From Cricetomys ansorgei (lineage: Eukaryota; Chordata; Mammalia; Rodentia; Nesomyidae): 64,000 nucleotides of DNA. The stretch covers positions 1,622,001 to 1,686,000 of the forward strand of contig JAMJFZ010000596.1 of the NCBI GenBank assembly GCA_026225945.1, in the 5' to 3' direction. Both the position numbers and the translations under genes were made by a program. The notes beneath the pieces were generated by a model. The model searched no databases. It worked only from the letters and a program-made list of their open reading frames with translations, and was not told the origin of the DNA. Each line of letters begins with the position of its first letter. Within the stretch, counting starts at the first letter, position 1. Shown piece by piece: positions 25,298-37,169 of the stretch.

Positions 25298-25655
25298 GTG
25301 CTCGCTAGTTTTGTGTTAACTTAACGTAAGCTGGAGTCAGTTGGGAAGAGGAGATCTCAATTATGGAAAGGGCCCGCTGGCCTGGCCTGTGGCAAGCCTG
25401 TGGTGCATTGTCTTAGTGATCGATGGGGGGGCACACTGTGGGCAGTGTCACCCCAGGCAGGTGGCCCTGGGGTGGGTAAGAAAGCAGGAATAGAGAGCCA
25501 TGAAGAGCCGGCCAGTGAGCAGCATCCTCCACAGCCTCTGCTTTATTCCTGCCGACCTCCCTCCATGACGGGTGATAAGCTGCAAGATGAAATTAACCCT
25601 TTCCTCTCAAGTTGCTTTCAATCGCACTGATGAAAACTCTGACCAAGACAGCACC
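25298..25655 (+). mobile_element. Rodent-typical dispersed repeat (third copy, related ends)
   Basis: Key landmarks are GTAAGCTGGAGTCAGTTGGG, TTAGTGATCGATGGGGGGGC, GTGAGCAGCATCCTCCACAG, TTAACCCTTTCCTCTCAAGT and a terminal CTGATGAAAACTCTGACCAA. This is the order of a familiar rodent interspersed element whose end reads as an inverted copy of the 21474 start. Confidence 0.75.
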
Positions 25656-26107
25656 TCAGAGAACAAGGGCCATGTGACTAGGAAGTGAACGGACCCAGCA
25701 GCCTGGAGGGTGTGACAAGTGTGAGGCTTCTCAGGCCCCAGGCGCTCTGAGGGCATCAGCGCTGAGCTGGGCTGGCAGGAAGGGGCGGGAACTGTAGGAC
25801 ACACCTTCAGCTTACAGGAAGTCAGCTTCCTGAACTGTCAGCTCCTCAGAGTGGGACCAAGAGCTGGAGACTGAACATGTGCTGTCTGCTTTCCCCCAAC
25901 CTGGAGAGCTGGCACACAGTAGGACTCACACCCAGGGCCGCATTTGTGACTCTTAGAGAAGTCCGCTGCCTGCCATCCCAACACCACGCCTTCCAAAGAG
26001 ACATGAGTCTGCTGTGTGTCTGCTAAGGCGGCCTGTCGTAGCAGGTGCCACGGGCCCAGCAGCGAAGACAACACAACTGGTAGTTAGCGCCTGCCAGGTA
26101 CCGGGCA

Positions 26108-26180
26108 CTGCCGCTGCCCAGCTGCTGCCCAGATGTGCCCCTGCCCAGCTGCTGCCCAGCTGCTGCCCAGATGTGCCCCT
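26108..26180. repeat. Short CTGCCCAG array
   Basis: GCTGCCCAGCTGCTGCCCAG with an AGATGTGCCCCT spacer, two long units plus partials. Confidence 0.85.
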
Positions 26181-26240
26181 CTGGCTCTGCATCACTCTCC
26201 TCATTGCTCTCCCTAAAGCAACCTAAGGGCGGCTGTTTAG

Positions 26241-26358
26241 GCTCGCAGTTTGAAGGCGCAGTCCGTGTGGGCTCACAGTTTGAAGGCGCAGTCCGTGTGG
26301 GCTTGCAGTTTGAAGGCGCAGTCCATGTGGGCTCGCAGTTTGAAGGCACAGTCCGTCA
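26241..26358. repeat. 30-bp minisatellite, 4 units
   Basis: CAGTTTGAAGGCGCAGTCCG recurs exactly every 30 bases (units from 26241, 26271, 26301, 26331), with one- or two-base differences. Confidence 0.95.
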
Positions 26359-26364
26359 GGCGAG

Positions 26365-28345
26365 TGGCGGGGGGAGGGGGAGGTGCAGCAGGGCACGAGG
26401 CATCCACAGTCAGGAAGCAGAGGTGAACGCTGGTGCTCAGCTTGCTTTCTCTGTTTTACTTAGGCTGGGCCCCCAGCCCATGGGACGGTGCGGTCTACAT
26501 TCAGGGCGCCTCTTTTGTCTAGCTAACCCCTGTGGAAACACTGTCAAAGGCTCGCCAGAGACACACCTCCAAGCCAGTTCTAGATCCTGTAAAGTCGATG
26601 ATGAAGCTTAACCCTCACGTGCTGTCAACGGTCCTACCAGAGGAGAGGCCTGTTCGAAGCCCTGGTTCACTTTACAGTGAGAAAGCTGGAGGTGCAGACA
26701 GGCTTAGCACCCTGTACCAGCACCCGAGGGCCAGGTACTGTGTGGCCACACAGCCGTGGTTCCCATTTACATGGCACAGAGCCCCTCACAATCTCTAGCC
26801 ACAGCCATCCGGGAAGAACACACTGAGGGGTGGGCTTTGAAGAAAGTCTGGGGCCAGAGTCCATGGGGGGGTGGTAACTCTACAAAGATGGCTCATTGTT
26901 TTAAACAATCAATACGCCCTGTACAGATCTGGAGAGACACGAGGACACACAGACAGATTTCTTAGGCTCACAGCAACTACAATTTTGGAGGTGGGAAGGG
27001 TGTTAACTACACACGGTGAGCAGTGAGCGCAATGCTGAATGCAGAGAGAATGGAACTGAGGAGGGAGACGCAGAGTCGGGCAAGGGCATCTCGTCCTGCA
27101 GGCTGCTCTGCACAGGGAACAACTCTCTGACTGGGAGGCATCCAAGGAAACACCTGAAGGAATTAAAGAAGGCAACAGTAGGGCGTGGCACAGCATCTTC
27201 CCGAAGAGCACAGTGCACACAAATGCCCGCTGCGCAGCGTGTGGACTGGGATGAGCTAGAACAGCTGCAGAGGCGAGCTGCACTGACCACGGCAAACTGC
27301 AAGGCCTTTTGGGAAGGGTATACTTGGGTCCCCTCCCCCAGACCAGAGTTGGTGGAAGATTCTGAGCAGTATTGTCTTATGTAGGACTTACAGGTCCCCT
27401 GAGAAGAGATGGCGGGGCGGAGACAAAGAGGACGGGGAGCTGGGAAATGCAGACTCTCATCATTTCCAAGTGAGCAGGTGTGTGCCCTCCCTCGCTCCAC
27501 TCTTCCTCCAGTATTCCTCCAGGGAGTCCCCTCCTGGAGCAGCGCCCATAACTGAAGACCCTGAGGTCATCATGAGATGGGCAGGCGTGAGGAAGGGTTG
27601 GGCTGGGAAGGCCACGGGAGTCTGTGGTGACCGGTGACCACAGTCTGTGGCTGTGGTGGCCAGCAGGGAGATCTGCAGCGGCCGCTGGCTGGCGACTACA
27701 GGGCCACAGCTGGAGTGGCCCAAGGAGACAGAAAGAGTCCCAGGTTTGAAAGCAGGCTGCTTCTGCCGCCCCCAGGGGCAGACAAGGCCGGAGGGGCTGG
27801 GAAGGGGCTCTGGATGGAGCTTCGAGCACAGGATCTTTTAGGCCAAGCAGACTGGGAGGAGCCTGTGGAGTCCAGAGGGGAAACGGAGGGGAAGGTCTTA
27901 GGCACTGTGAGATACAGGCAGCAGGGAGCTTGGACACAGTTTTAAAGATTAGCAAACTGCAAACTTACATTTGACAGAGAGAAAACTCGAGGAAGGATAG
28001 ATGTGCGAAGTGACCAGAAGCTCGGATTACCTCATCCTTGTGAGGGCTCTCGGACACAAACTCCTCTTTTTCAGAGAGGGATTAGCCCTGACACAGGCTG
28101 TTCTCTGGGGAAGCAGGCAGTGGGACCCAGATCAAACCGAGGAAAAGTCCAAAGTTACAAGTGCTCAAATATACCATTGCTGGGAGATGCTTCTCAGCCA
28201 CAACGTAACTGTGTGGCGAGTTTCCTGTCCTCATACAGTTAATGAGGGCAAACATTTAAAGATACTGTATTGGGTAGCAGATCATTCATATTATTTCGTT
28301 CTAGCCAGAACTTTTCCGTTTTCCTCCCTTCCATTTGGGGGGGGG
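26365..28345. other. Non-coding stretch, nothing recognised
   Basis: Several moderately long GC-rich frames on both strands (e.g. minus 27377-27955), none with recognisable domains or paired splice sites. No named repeat was seen. Confidence 0.45.
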
Positions 28346-28346
28346 G

Positions 28347-28472
28347 GCAGGGTGTCGTGTAGCCCAGGCTAGCCTGGAAGCCACAAGTCTCTCTGCAGGG
28401 AAGGATAACCCTGGATGGACCCTCCTGGCTCCACCTCCCGAGAGCTGGGGTTTCCGGCATCACGGGGACACT
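28347..28472 (-). mobile_element. Old B1 SINE, minus orientation
   Basis: The plus strand reads GCAGGGTGTCGTGTAGCCCA, GGCTAGCCTGGAAG, TCCACCTCCCGAGAGCTGGG and TTTCCGGCATCA. The middle carries extra bases. Confidence 0.6.
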
Positions 28473-28950
28473 GCTTAGAACAGCATTTTATTGGGCAGTG
28501 GGCTCTCCAGTGTTAATCACCTCTCGCTCTTCTGAGTGTGAAATATTCATAGCTGGTCAAGTGCCTTCCTCGTTGTGACATAATGGATTCGCATTAGATG
28601 CCGGTTCCCGGCATGAAATATTCATGAGGATTGAGGAAAGTGGCTATTTTTGTATTTACATCAATACAGAGTGAGGCCTTCAGCCTGCTTGTGAGGCGTG
28701 GCACCTCAGAGAGCCAAGCGGCCATGCCAAGGTGAGCCTTGCCCAGAGGAGTTTTGCAGACAGGCACACTGTTCTGTTCTTGACGGCAGAGCCCTCCCCT
28801 GCCTGTCAATGGTGGGACACCAGGGGTGACGACCACAGCACACGAAACCACCGGCTGTGACGGTACAGAGTTATTGGGGGGAGGTTTCTCTGTCCCCCTC
28901 CCCTAGTCAGGAAAAGCCGGGGCTACAGGGTGAATCTGAGGCCAGCTGAG

Positions 28951-28953
<3 letters not shown>

Positions 28954-28990
<37 letters not shown>

Positions 28991-29038
28991 TCTGTCTGGG
29001 TTCAAATCCTGGCTTCACCACATGCTGTCTGGCCTCCT

Positions 29039-29082
<44 letters not shown>

Positions 29083-29165
29083 TCTGGGTTCAAATCCTGG
29101 CTTCACCACATGCTGTCTGGCCTCCTGCACACCTCTCTGAAACTATCAAATGGAGCTGACATCAC
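28954..29165 (+). repeat. Tandem duplication of a CA tract plus MIR-like segment
   Basis: An (AC)n tract followed by GGTTCAAATCCTGGCTTCAC and CACATGCTGTCTGGCCTCCT occurs twice, 92 bases apart (GGTCTG at 28989 and 29081). The GGTTCAAATCCTGGCTTCAC core followed by CACCTCTCTGAAACTATCAA resembles a MIR SINE. The copies are nearly identical, so the duplication is recent relative to the MIR. Confidence 0.85.
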
Positions 29166-29169
29166 CCTT

Positions 29170-30060
29170 CCCCTTGAGGTTTCTCTATCGTATCGACAAC
29201 ACCACGGCTCTGTACACTCTGACTTGTGTGGCACTGTGACTTGTGTGGCACTGTCAGGACAGTAACAGTGAAGGAAGCTGCTTCCTAGCCTAGCCGGGGA
29301 GAAGTGCTCAGCAGAGAGCACCCCGCGTTAATCCAGTTCAGCACAGCTTCCCAGCGAGCTCTGTGCAGTGAGTGCCAGCCTCTCTCCCTGCAGCTGAGGC
29401 CCTGGTGCAGCCAGGTCTCCGGCCTTTGTAGTGGTAATGGACTGAGTCAGCCTGAGCTCCACTAAGCAGTGGACTCCCCAGCACCAAGCTGCATCCTCGG
29501 GATGCCCAGGGCCACTGAGGAGGCATCGCCAGAGGCTCCGGCTTGCCATGGCTACGCAATTAAGCCTAACAAGGCACAAGGTACTCTCTGAGGGGGTGCA
29601 CAGAGATGCCCCTGGTAATTGGTAACAGGCTCTGGCTCCCCAGATGCTGAGGATTATGTACTGGCAACAGAGAAGGGCTGCAGAAGGGTTAAGACCTTGA
29701 GGGAGGCCAGATGGGGTCACCTGTGCTCATGCATAAGTCATGAGCCCTGTTGGAGCTCTCCTGAGCCAGGGCAGTGAGGCTGAGCCCATCCCTGGTTTGG
29801 AGAAGGTGACAGAGTCTCCCCGGGGCTGTGAACGCCTGCCGGCCCACGCCCCTTCCCCACCTGGGTCCATGGCTGCGACCACGTACGTGCACGGAGGACA
29901 GCGATGCCATGCATCTGGCAGCATGTTCAGCTCCCGTCACTGAACCCCGGGCAGAGGCGGCGTGTGCAAGCGGAACGGGCCCTCTACTGAGAGCGCCAAT
30001 GGGTGGACGCATGTGCTCCGCTTGGGTCACATGACTGCCGTTTCCACAGTGCGTTGGTGT
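29170..30060. other. Non-coding stretch, nothing recognised
   Basis: Includes a direct repeat of TGACTTGTGTGGCACTGT near 29219-29255. Otherwise unremarkable. Confidence 0.45.
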
Positions 30061-30061
30061 C

Positions 30062-30064
<3 letters not shown>

Positions 30065-30112
<48 letters not shown>
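30065..30112. repeat. (TG)n microsatellite
   Basis: About 24 uninterrupted TG units. Confidence 0.97.
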
Positions 30113-30113
<1 letters not shown>

Positions 30114-30114
30114 T

Positions 30115-31978
30115 CCGCGTCCTCATGAATGCCTTATCTACTTCAGGCTCCACCGTTCTGCCCTGTAGCTCGGAGGGGTCCACAAGGTAGAGCATTCAGC
30201 CTTGGGATGCGGTGGTATGCCCACGGCCCCACACTGGGTGAGGGCAGGGTGTGATCTGGGTCTGGAAGGGCTTCCTCGGGCTCAGCGGCAGCTCTTCTAG
30301 CCCCACCCCGACCTTCATCCCTAACTGACCAATGGCGATGTCGGCTCGCTCGGGGTGTCACCAGTTATGAATTCACCCCTTTCCTGACGCTCCTCTAGTG
30401 CTGCCCCAAGGCTCCCTACGTGTGGACTCTGCTGGATCAACCAGGTGTTACAGACGAAGACCCTACACAGAAACAGCCTTTTGAACTGTCCTGATCGTTT
30501 TCAAGAGGGAGGGGATGTTAAACGGAGACGTGAGCAGGCCTTCTAGAAGCAAATGGGCAGACACCAAAACGTTGCGCTCTCCTCCCAGCAAACCACGGGT
30601 ACCGCGCGGGACGGACTAGACAGCCTGGGCTCTGGACAGGGCGCCTCTCAGGCTTCTTTCCCCATGCACCCACTCTGGGCAAACAGAAGCACCTCCTCCA
30701 CATGCAGAAAGGGCAGACACAGGAGGCACAGGGGGACCTCACAGACATGCAGGGATGGGGCGCCCTGGTAGCTGCAGTGGCAGGCTGGGAGCAACTCTGA
30801 GGAGGGAAGGACTCCATCACACGTGCACAGGGCAGAGGCTGGGACGCCCGGATCTCCTCCCCTCTGGCTCCTGAATCCCTACGCTCCTTTTGCTGACTCA
30901 ACAGCCAAGGCGGAAAATCTACGTCTATAGGAGCCTGTGTGTGTGTGTGGGGGGGGGGTGTTTCTCCCCGTCACGGCTCATGTCTCGGCCTGGTAGCCTA
31001 GAATGTTGAAAACTCAATGAAGCGAATTTGGAACCCTGTTCCTGTATCTGAGATGCATCTCATACCCTAATGTGTTCTACAGCGAGACGGTAGAAAATCC
31101 TGTGTATCTGGAAAATAGGACAGCTAAAGTTTCAGGGCTGAGGACCTGACTCAGGGTAAGAGGCGGGCATACACGGTACTCCCCGGCATCCACCTAGAAG
31201 CTGGAACAGAATACACGTAAAATAAAAGCAACTTAAAAAGCCCATATGGATCTGGTCGAGCAAACACAGGTGGTCTCTGACTTACACTAGTTCTGCTTAA
31301 GACCCTTGGATCTTTCCCTAGGGTGGTGATGCGTGGAGGGCGGGGGCGTGCTCCACGGCTCCTAGCTCGCCTCCCAGTCAGATGGGAGCAGCCCATACTC
31401 TACGGCGTGTCCTGCTGCTGAGCTATGAGGCGTGGCAGGTCAGCTACATAGTAAGCATATTTTGGATTCAAGATAGCGTCAGCCTTCAGTGCCTGTAAGG
31501 AATGTGACGTCATCAGAAGCCGAGGGCCGTCTGATGTCATGATACGCAGCTCAGCACATGTTTGGAGACTATGGCAGTACGTGCTCTCTCTCCCCTTCTC
31601 TTTGTCTCTCACAGGCAAATGCTGTACACACATCAACAGATACACTTAGTGCATGAGCAACACACTTGCTGGATATTCACAGGTCAGTAGGCCGCTACAC
31701 AGCAGCATACCTGTCTCTAGAATACTCACGGCTTGCTGTCTGTTACCGTGTAACAGGTGTATTCACGCACATACGCATGTATGTAAACGAGCCCAGGTGG
31801 AGAATGAGGGAGAGCATCTGCACACCACAGTGTTGCGTTCTGATAGCTTTCTATCTGGCAGGTGTTCAATTTTCCTGGGCCACCAGACCTGCGGTGAGCA
31901 TACCTTTCCCAGGAAGGCTATTCAGATTGCCTGAATCCACATGTCAGAATTCTTTGGACTTCTCACCCTATATTCAAT
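30115..31978. other. Non-coding stretch, one possible ID-like remnant
   Basis: A TG run into a G run at 30936-30958, and a weak tRNA-SINE-like start near 31135 (GGGCTGAGGACCTGACTCAG). No exon was recognised. Confidence 0.4.
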
Positions 31979-31979
31979 T

Positions 31980-32164
31980 TTTTTACATTTATTTATTGTT
32001 CATGTGTGCGTGTGTGTGTTTACAAGCCATGGCACATGTGTAGGGGTCCGAGGACAACTTTCGGAAGCCAGCTCTCTTCCTCCATGTGGGTCCTGGGGAT
32101 TGAACTCAGGACATACGGCTCAGTGGCAAGCGCCTGTAGCAGCTGAGCCTTCTCACCAGCCCCT
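31980..32164 (-). mobile_element. B3-type tRNA-derived SINE, minus orientation
   Basis: Read on minus, it begins GGGGCTGGTGAGAAGGCTCA, then CCTGAGTTCAATCCCCAGGA, CCCACATGGAGGAAGAGAGC, GAAAGTTGTCCTCGGACC, CATGTGCCATGGC and ends in AATAAATAAATGTAAAAAA. Nearly full-length, with an intact A-rich tail. Confidence 0.9.
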
Positions 32165-32639
32165 TCCCCCCCACACCCGCCCAGTCCTGTTTCTTAGATT
32201 ACCCTGTGCTCTTTCATGGCTATTGGCTACTTAGTGACTACTCTCTGGGTCTGCATCTCCCGCACAAGTCCAGTGACCGTCCTGCTTGGTCATGGCTGTA
32301 AGATGTAAGTGGACACTGGTGGCCTGGTAAAGCAGTCAGTGGTTTGGGAGATCTGGCTTGGAGTTCCGAGGGACCTCCTCCCAGCATGAGCCTGCCGACA
32401 GCCAGGGCAGCCTGGCCCTGCAGTGACCTAGGGAGGCATGAGTAATGTCCTCCGTCCTGGGAGAGACAGGGTGTGGCGATTCTGGGAGCCTGGAGGGCAG
32501 GCCCAGACCTCGGTGACCCTTGTGCTCTCCTGCAGGGGAACATGGGAATGGTGGGGGGTGGGGCTGAGCCCATGATCTGTCCTTCCTCTGACCCCTGCTG
32601 TCCTGAGGCTGGGGTTATTTTCAAAACTATTATTATTAT

Positions 32640-32790
32640 TATTGCATGTATATATAATGTATGTGTGTGAGCACATGTGTCGGAGCACACGTGTGGAACA
32701 GGCTCTCTCCATCTTTTCCATGAGTCCAGGGACCAAACTCAGACCGCCAGGCGAGCATGGCAGGCGCTTTAGCTGCCGAGCGCCTCGGGG
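32640..32790 (-). mobile_element. tRNA-derived SINE, minus orientation, diverged
   Basis: The minus strand has GGCAGCTAAAGCGCCTGCCA, GTCTGAGTTTGGTCCCTGGA, and an alternating CACACGTGTG/ACACAT tail. The order is that of a B3-type element. Confidence 0.65.
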
Positions 32791-33084
32791 TCCGAGGCTG
32801 GGACTCCTCTGTTCCCTGCCTGTGTTAGGCTGCGGTCGCCTCAATCCTGAATACACTCTCTCAAGCCAACTTTATCTTCTAGAAACTTCTCACCTGGGCT
32901 TCTATCACAGGTGTTTCCCTGCTATCAGTGATGTTGTGCATCCTGGCTCATTTTATAGCTATTTTAGTCATTTTGTGATGCGTGCTTATGTGTATGTGGA
33001 CACGCGTGTGCAGACCCACACACGTGTGACTAGACACCGAGAACCTGAGCGTGCAAGATAAACCCCGTGACACCCTCATTCCCT

Positions 33085-33480
33085 CCTAGGCTTCCCAAGT
33101 TAGCTGAGTTCTTTTTTTCTTTTTGGTGTTTCAATTTGATGTTCAATTTCCTTTCAGAAAGGAACGTACAGCCATCAGCAGGCAGACTGTGCTGCTCCCT
33201 CTGCACTTCCTCGCAACGCCATCTTTTCCTGTGGCTTTTGGATTCTTGCGGGTCCTTATCAACTGTAGATCCTTCATGTGGCGGGATCATACGGTTGGTC
33301 TTCTGTGTTTGACTTTAACCGCTTCATTTCTTTTGGTGGCTAAGACCCCATTACACGGCCATGTCACGTTGTATGTACCCCGAGGTCAGCTGATTCGTGT
33401 TGTTTCTGCTTTTGGTTCTTGTGAACAATGCTTCTTGGAACTTAACGCACAGAATGTGTGTTTATTACATAATAAAAGAC
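33085..33480 (-). mobile_element. Probable old L1 fragment, minus orientation
   Basis: The plus strand contains GTTTCTGCTTTTGGTTCTTG followed by TGAACAATGCTTCTTGGAAC. This resembles the antisense of the 3' end of L1 ORF2. No intact reading frame remains. The boundaries are guesses. Confidence 0.4.
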
Positions 33481-33484
33481 ACTT

Positions 33485-35064
33485 CTATAAAAACTTTGAA
33501 AAATGTATTTTTCTGCAAGCCCCACTTTTTAGTAATTCAGACTAACATTACTCTTACACCACTGAAGTGTATGACACTGGCACATTCTTCAAACCTCCCT
33601 GAGATCTCAAATGTCTAGGTAGGATGGACTAAGAAGGAGTCAGGAGGCATCGTGCATTAACCGACAGTCAGTAGTAAACCGGCAGTCTCTCCAACGTGCC
33701 GAGGCCACAGTGCCATTTGTGAGCCGTATCTCTGACGTTACAATTACCTCACACAGGAGGCCTTGCTTTTAAGAACACCATCTGAGAATATGCTTCATCT
33801 GGTTACATATAGCAGTCAGGAGACAATACTTTTTACACTGGATTAAAAACTGCCCAGCCTGTAAAGAGAATTAAGAATCCATTTGCTGCCGGCTCAGAGA
33901 GTCGAGCCCTTATAAAGGGACTGTGTCCATTACATTTTCATCAGAGACCAGCAAAGAGAAGTGCAGCCTGTTGTTACAGTGTCTGGGAGGTAATGACTTC
34001 CAGGTTGCTAAGCAACGCCTTAATGTTAAAGGCCCAAGTATCTGTGATCTTTAGAGACACTCAAATTTCATTAAAACCTGCTCATAGCCATCACACAAAA
34101 GGCCCGTTAGGAGTTCACAGCCAGGCCTGGGCTCTGGGCATAAGAATGATTTTTTTAAGTGGCATCAAAACTTCTGTGGTACTTAAAAATCAAATATTCT
34201 AGAGCTGCGATTAATACGATCCATGCCTCTAGCACCTGTTCCCAGAAAGACAGCAAGTGCTATTGGTTTATAGTAAATAAAAGTAGTTAGCGTCCTGAAA
34301 GAGACCTACACGTGTGGGACTTTGAGAGCCTCTTGAAGTAGGGATAAACACGCTCCATGTGCAAATCTGAGCGAGGCACAGGCGATGCCAAGTGAGAGCA
34401 CCCGTCGTGACTACTCCAGGAGAGGAGACGGCAGCAGCAGGCGCTGGGCCGTAACAGAAGCCACGATGCCAGGGACGTCATCTCGGAGCGCTCTGGAAAT
34501 GGGTCCTTCAGGAAGACATTCGAAGGAGCTAGTCCCTGGAGCAGGAAAGCTCCGATGGGGCCCTGATAAAAACTTCCAGGGTATCATCCCTGGGGTGTCT
34601 GGCCCCAGTGTTTCCACTGTGGGTCATGACCTCAGGCGGAGCTGTGGAACTGAAGGTGTCAGGGGGAAGGTGGTGAAGTCGCAGGCTTCTGAAGGCAGGA
34701 CGCCAACCGATCAGACCGGTGCCTGGACCGAGGGAGGCTGGGAGAGGGAGAGGTGGCCCTCCCAGGGAAGCGCACACTCCTGTCAGTGCCAAACGGCCAG
34801 TCCTGAAAACATACGAGCAACATTACATGGTCTCAACAGGTTATATTTAGAAACATATACATATATACAAATACATGTACGTGTGCAATAACAATTAGTA
34901 AAAAGGGGGCTGAGAATTTGAAGGAGGGAAGGGAGGGCTATATGGGAGGGCTCAGGAGGAGGAAGAGGAAGGAAGACAAGGGTTCCGGTGCCCCAGGAAG
35001 GGAGCTGTTTGCAGAGGCTGTCCAGGCTGCACAGCTCAGGGTCGCCGAAGCCTCGGTTGTGACT
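33485..35064. other. Non-coding stretch, nothing recognised
   Basis: Contains a GGGTCCTTCAGG-type GC-rich area at 34385-34800 with a chance 168-residue frame lacking any recognisable domain, and a purine-rich patch at 34915-34985. Confidence 0.45.
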
Positions 35065-35207
35065 GTGCACCGTCCCTCCCATCCGAGGCTCCAAGGGCTG
35101 CGCGGAGCACCCCGGTTCGGCCACGGCAGACAGACTCCTGTGCACTGTGCACCGTCCGTCATGCGGCTTCCAAGGGCTGCGCGGAGCACCCGGTTCGGCC
35201 ACGGCAG
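35065..35207. repeat. CpG-rich tandem duplication (82-bp spacing)
   Basis: GTGCACCGTCC, CCAAGGGCTGCGCGGAGCAC and GGTTCGGCCACGGCAG occur in order twice, at 35065-35146 and 35147-35207. The second copy is shorter by deletion. Confidence 0.9.
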
Positions 35208-36043
35208 TCTCAGCAGGTATGGGTCAAACTGGCTATCTCTGGTTTGTATTACATTAGAATATTTGGTTTTAAAAATGGCTGTTTGAGTTTCACACACAGT
35301 CGTTAATGAATTTTAGCTTGAGATTAGAACAGAATTTCTGGAACGACCCTTGGCACACACCTGCCATGTCGCAACATACATATAGAGGCGTGCTCAGATG
35401 GGCAAGCCAGACCCAAAGCCCAGATGGAGCCTGGGAAAGCTGCGAAATGCTCCGGCCGCGCAGTCACACTCAGCTGAGACTTGATTCTTCACGCAGAGAC
35501 GCCGTCGGTCTCATTAGCATGCAAACATGGCGCTGTCTTCGCAAATGCTACTCATGGGAATGGCAGAGCTGTTTTAAAGTACATTTATTTGTGGCTTACT
35601 ATCAGTAAGTGTCTTGTTTGTGCTCCTATTTCACAGACCTATGCACCCGGGGCTGCAGAGAAATGTCTCACTGTAAAGGAGGGGTCAGCGCAGGGAAAGC
35701 TTATGAAGACTTGCACACGCGCACACACACACACTTCTCCAGAACATGTCCTCCTTGATAATTAAAGATTCTGGGCAAATGTTCCCTTCCTTTTGTTTAT
35801 TGAAAAGATAGAAGGACTCATTCAGGGAGTTCCCAGGTAACTTCCAGACTCCATGGCAATCACTGGCGTGAAGATGCGGCCAGCACAGCATGACCAGGAG
35901 ACCGTCCAGGGCCTTCTGCCAGAACTGCAGGAGAAGCTTCGCGGCTCCCACAACACTCACAGCTGCTATGTACTGACTCGGGTAAGTGGTGCTGCTCTCA
36001 ATGGTTTCTCTGGGCCACCAACCCACCCTGGATCATACCAGCC

Positions 36044-36182
36044 CATCCTTGGTGGCTCGTACCTTTAATCCCAGCCCTCGGGAGGCAGAGAAGGTGAATC
36101 TCTGTAAGTCCAAGGCCAGCCTGGACTACATAGAGAGTTTCAGGACTACATAGAGAGACATTGTCTCAATAAATATAGCCGA
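36044..36182 (+). mobile_element. B1 SINE with an internal short duplication
   Basis: CTTTAATCCCAGCCCTCGGG, GTCCAAGGCCAGCCTGGACT and a TTGTCTCAATAAATA end. GACTACATAGAGAG occurs twice about 20 bases apart, as in some B1 subfamilies. Confidence 0.93.
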
Positions 36183-36300
36183 ATAGGTAAGTACATGAAT
36201 AAGACAGAAGGTTGCAGCCTTGGGGAACTTAAGTCAGGAGGGAGAGACCTCATTTTAGCGTACTACATCTCCAAGAACACTTCTTGACTTTTATGGTGAG

Positions 36301-36378
36301 CGACGGGTGGGTGGAGTGGGGGGGGTGGAGGGGAGAGTGGGGTGGGGGATATGGAGATGGGGAGTGGGGTGGGGGGCA
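36301..36378. repeat. GGGGTGGG-rich tract
   Basis: Irregular G-rich simple sequence (GTGGGGGGGGTGGAGGGGAG and variants) with several G-triplets, so possible G-quadruplex on the plus strand. Confidence 0.8.
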
Positions 36379-36686
36379 CATGCACATCCTGCAGGGCTCA
36401 GGGACTTGAGCTGACTCAGCAACAAGGGAATGACAAGAGAAACAGGAAGAAGCTGCGGTTACGTGGCGTGCTCTCTCTGGTGAAGGGCGACGCCACAGCC
36501 ACCCAGACCCTTGGCGTGTTTGTCATGTACGCCACCAGAGGAAAGTGTCGGCAGTCTCCTGCTGTAGTCGTCCAGGAGCTAGCTGTTGTGCATGCTGATC
36601 AACTATTCCTAAACACTCATGATCGGTCAGGAAAAAGGCATCGGAGCTTCTGGATGGCTTCGTCAATTTCCACGGGTTTACGGCGT

Positions 36687-37166
36687 CAGTACCCCCCGAC
36701 ATGGCCATACCAACGGCACACACTCACCAGGGCTTCAGTGTCAGTACCCCCGACATGGCCACACCAACGGCACACACTCCCCAGGCTACGGTGTCAGTAC
36801 CCTCGACATGGCCACACCAACGGCACACACTCCCCAGGCTACGGTGTCAGTACCCCCGACATGGCCACACCAACGGCACACACTCACCAGGGCTTCGGTG
36901 TCAGTACCCCCGACAAGGCCACACCAACGGCACACACTCCCCAGGCTACGGTGTCAGTACCCCCAACATGGCCACACCAACGGCACACACTCACCAGGGC
37001 TTCGGTGTCAGTACCCCCGACAAGGCCACACCAACGGCACACACTCCCCAGGCTACGGTGTCAGTACCCCCAACATGGCCACACCAATGGCACACACTCC
37101 CCAGGCTACAGTGTCAGTACCCCCGACATGGCCACACCAACGGCACACACTCACCAGGGCTTCCTG
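36687..37166. repeat. 53/54-bp minisatellite, 9 units of two types
   Basis: CAGTACCCCCGACATGGCC starts units at 36687, 36742, 36795, 36848, 36902, 36955, 37009, 37062 and 37115. Type A ends CACCAGGGCTTCGGTGT (54 bases) and type B ends CCCCAGGCTACGGTGT (53 bases), ordered A B B A B A B B A. Frames of the PDMATPTAHT type are repeat artefacts that shift with the A/B length difference. Confidence 0.96.
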
Positions 37167-37169
37167 GGC

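Noticed and set aside
26023..26349. Minus frame with SNEESDAEPEGH, checked as a possible ULK4 terminal exon (tail recalled to begin near SNEKHLE)
   Set aside because: Similarity stops after three residues, no acceptor in the right phase, and the upstream part is the 30-base array.
28989..29040. Possible tRNA gene (GGTTCAAATCCTGGC)
   Set aside because: No cloverleaf can be drawn from the flanks, which are CA repeats; the context fits a MIR-like SINE.
34385..34891. 168-residue plus frame in GC-rich DNA
   Set aside because: No recognisable domain, no conserved motif; chance frame length is expected at this GC content.
36687..37166. Regularly spaced repeats looking like a CRISPR array
   Set aside because: Units are continuous tandem copies with no unique spacers, in mammalian DNA.
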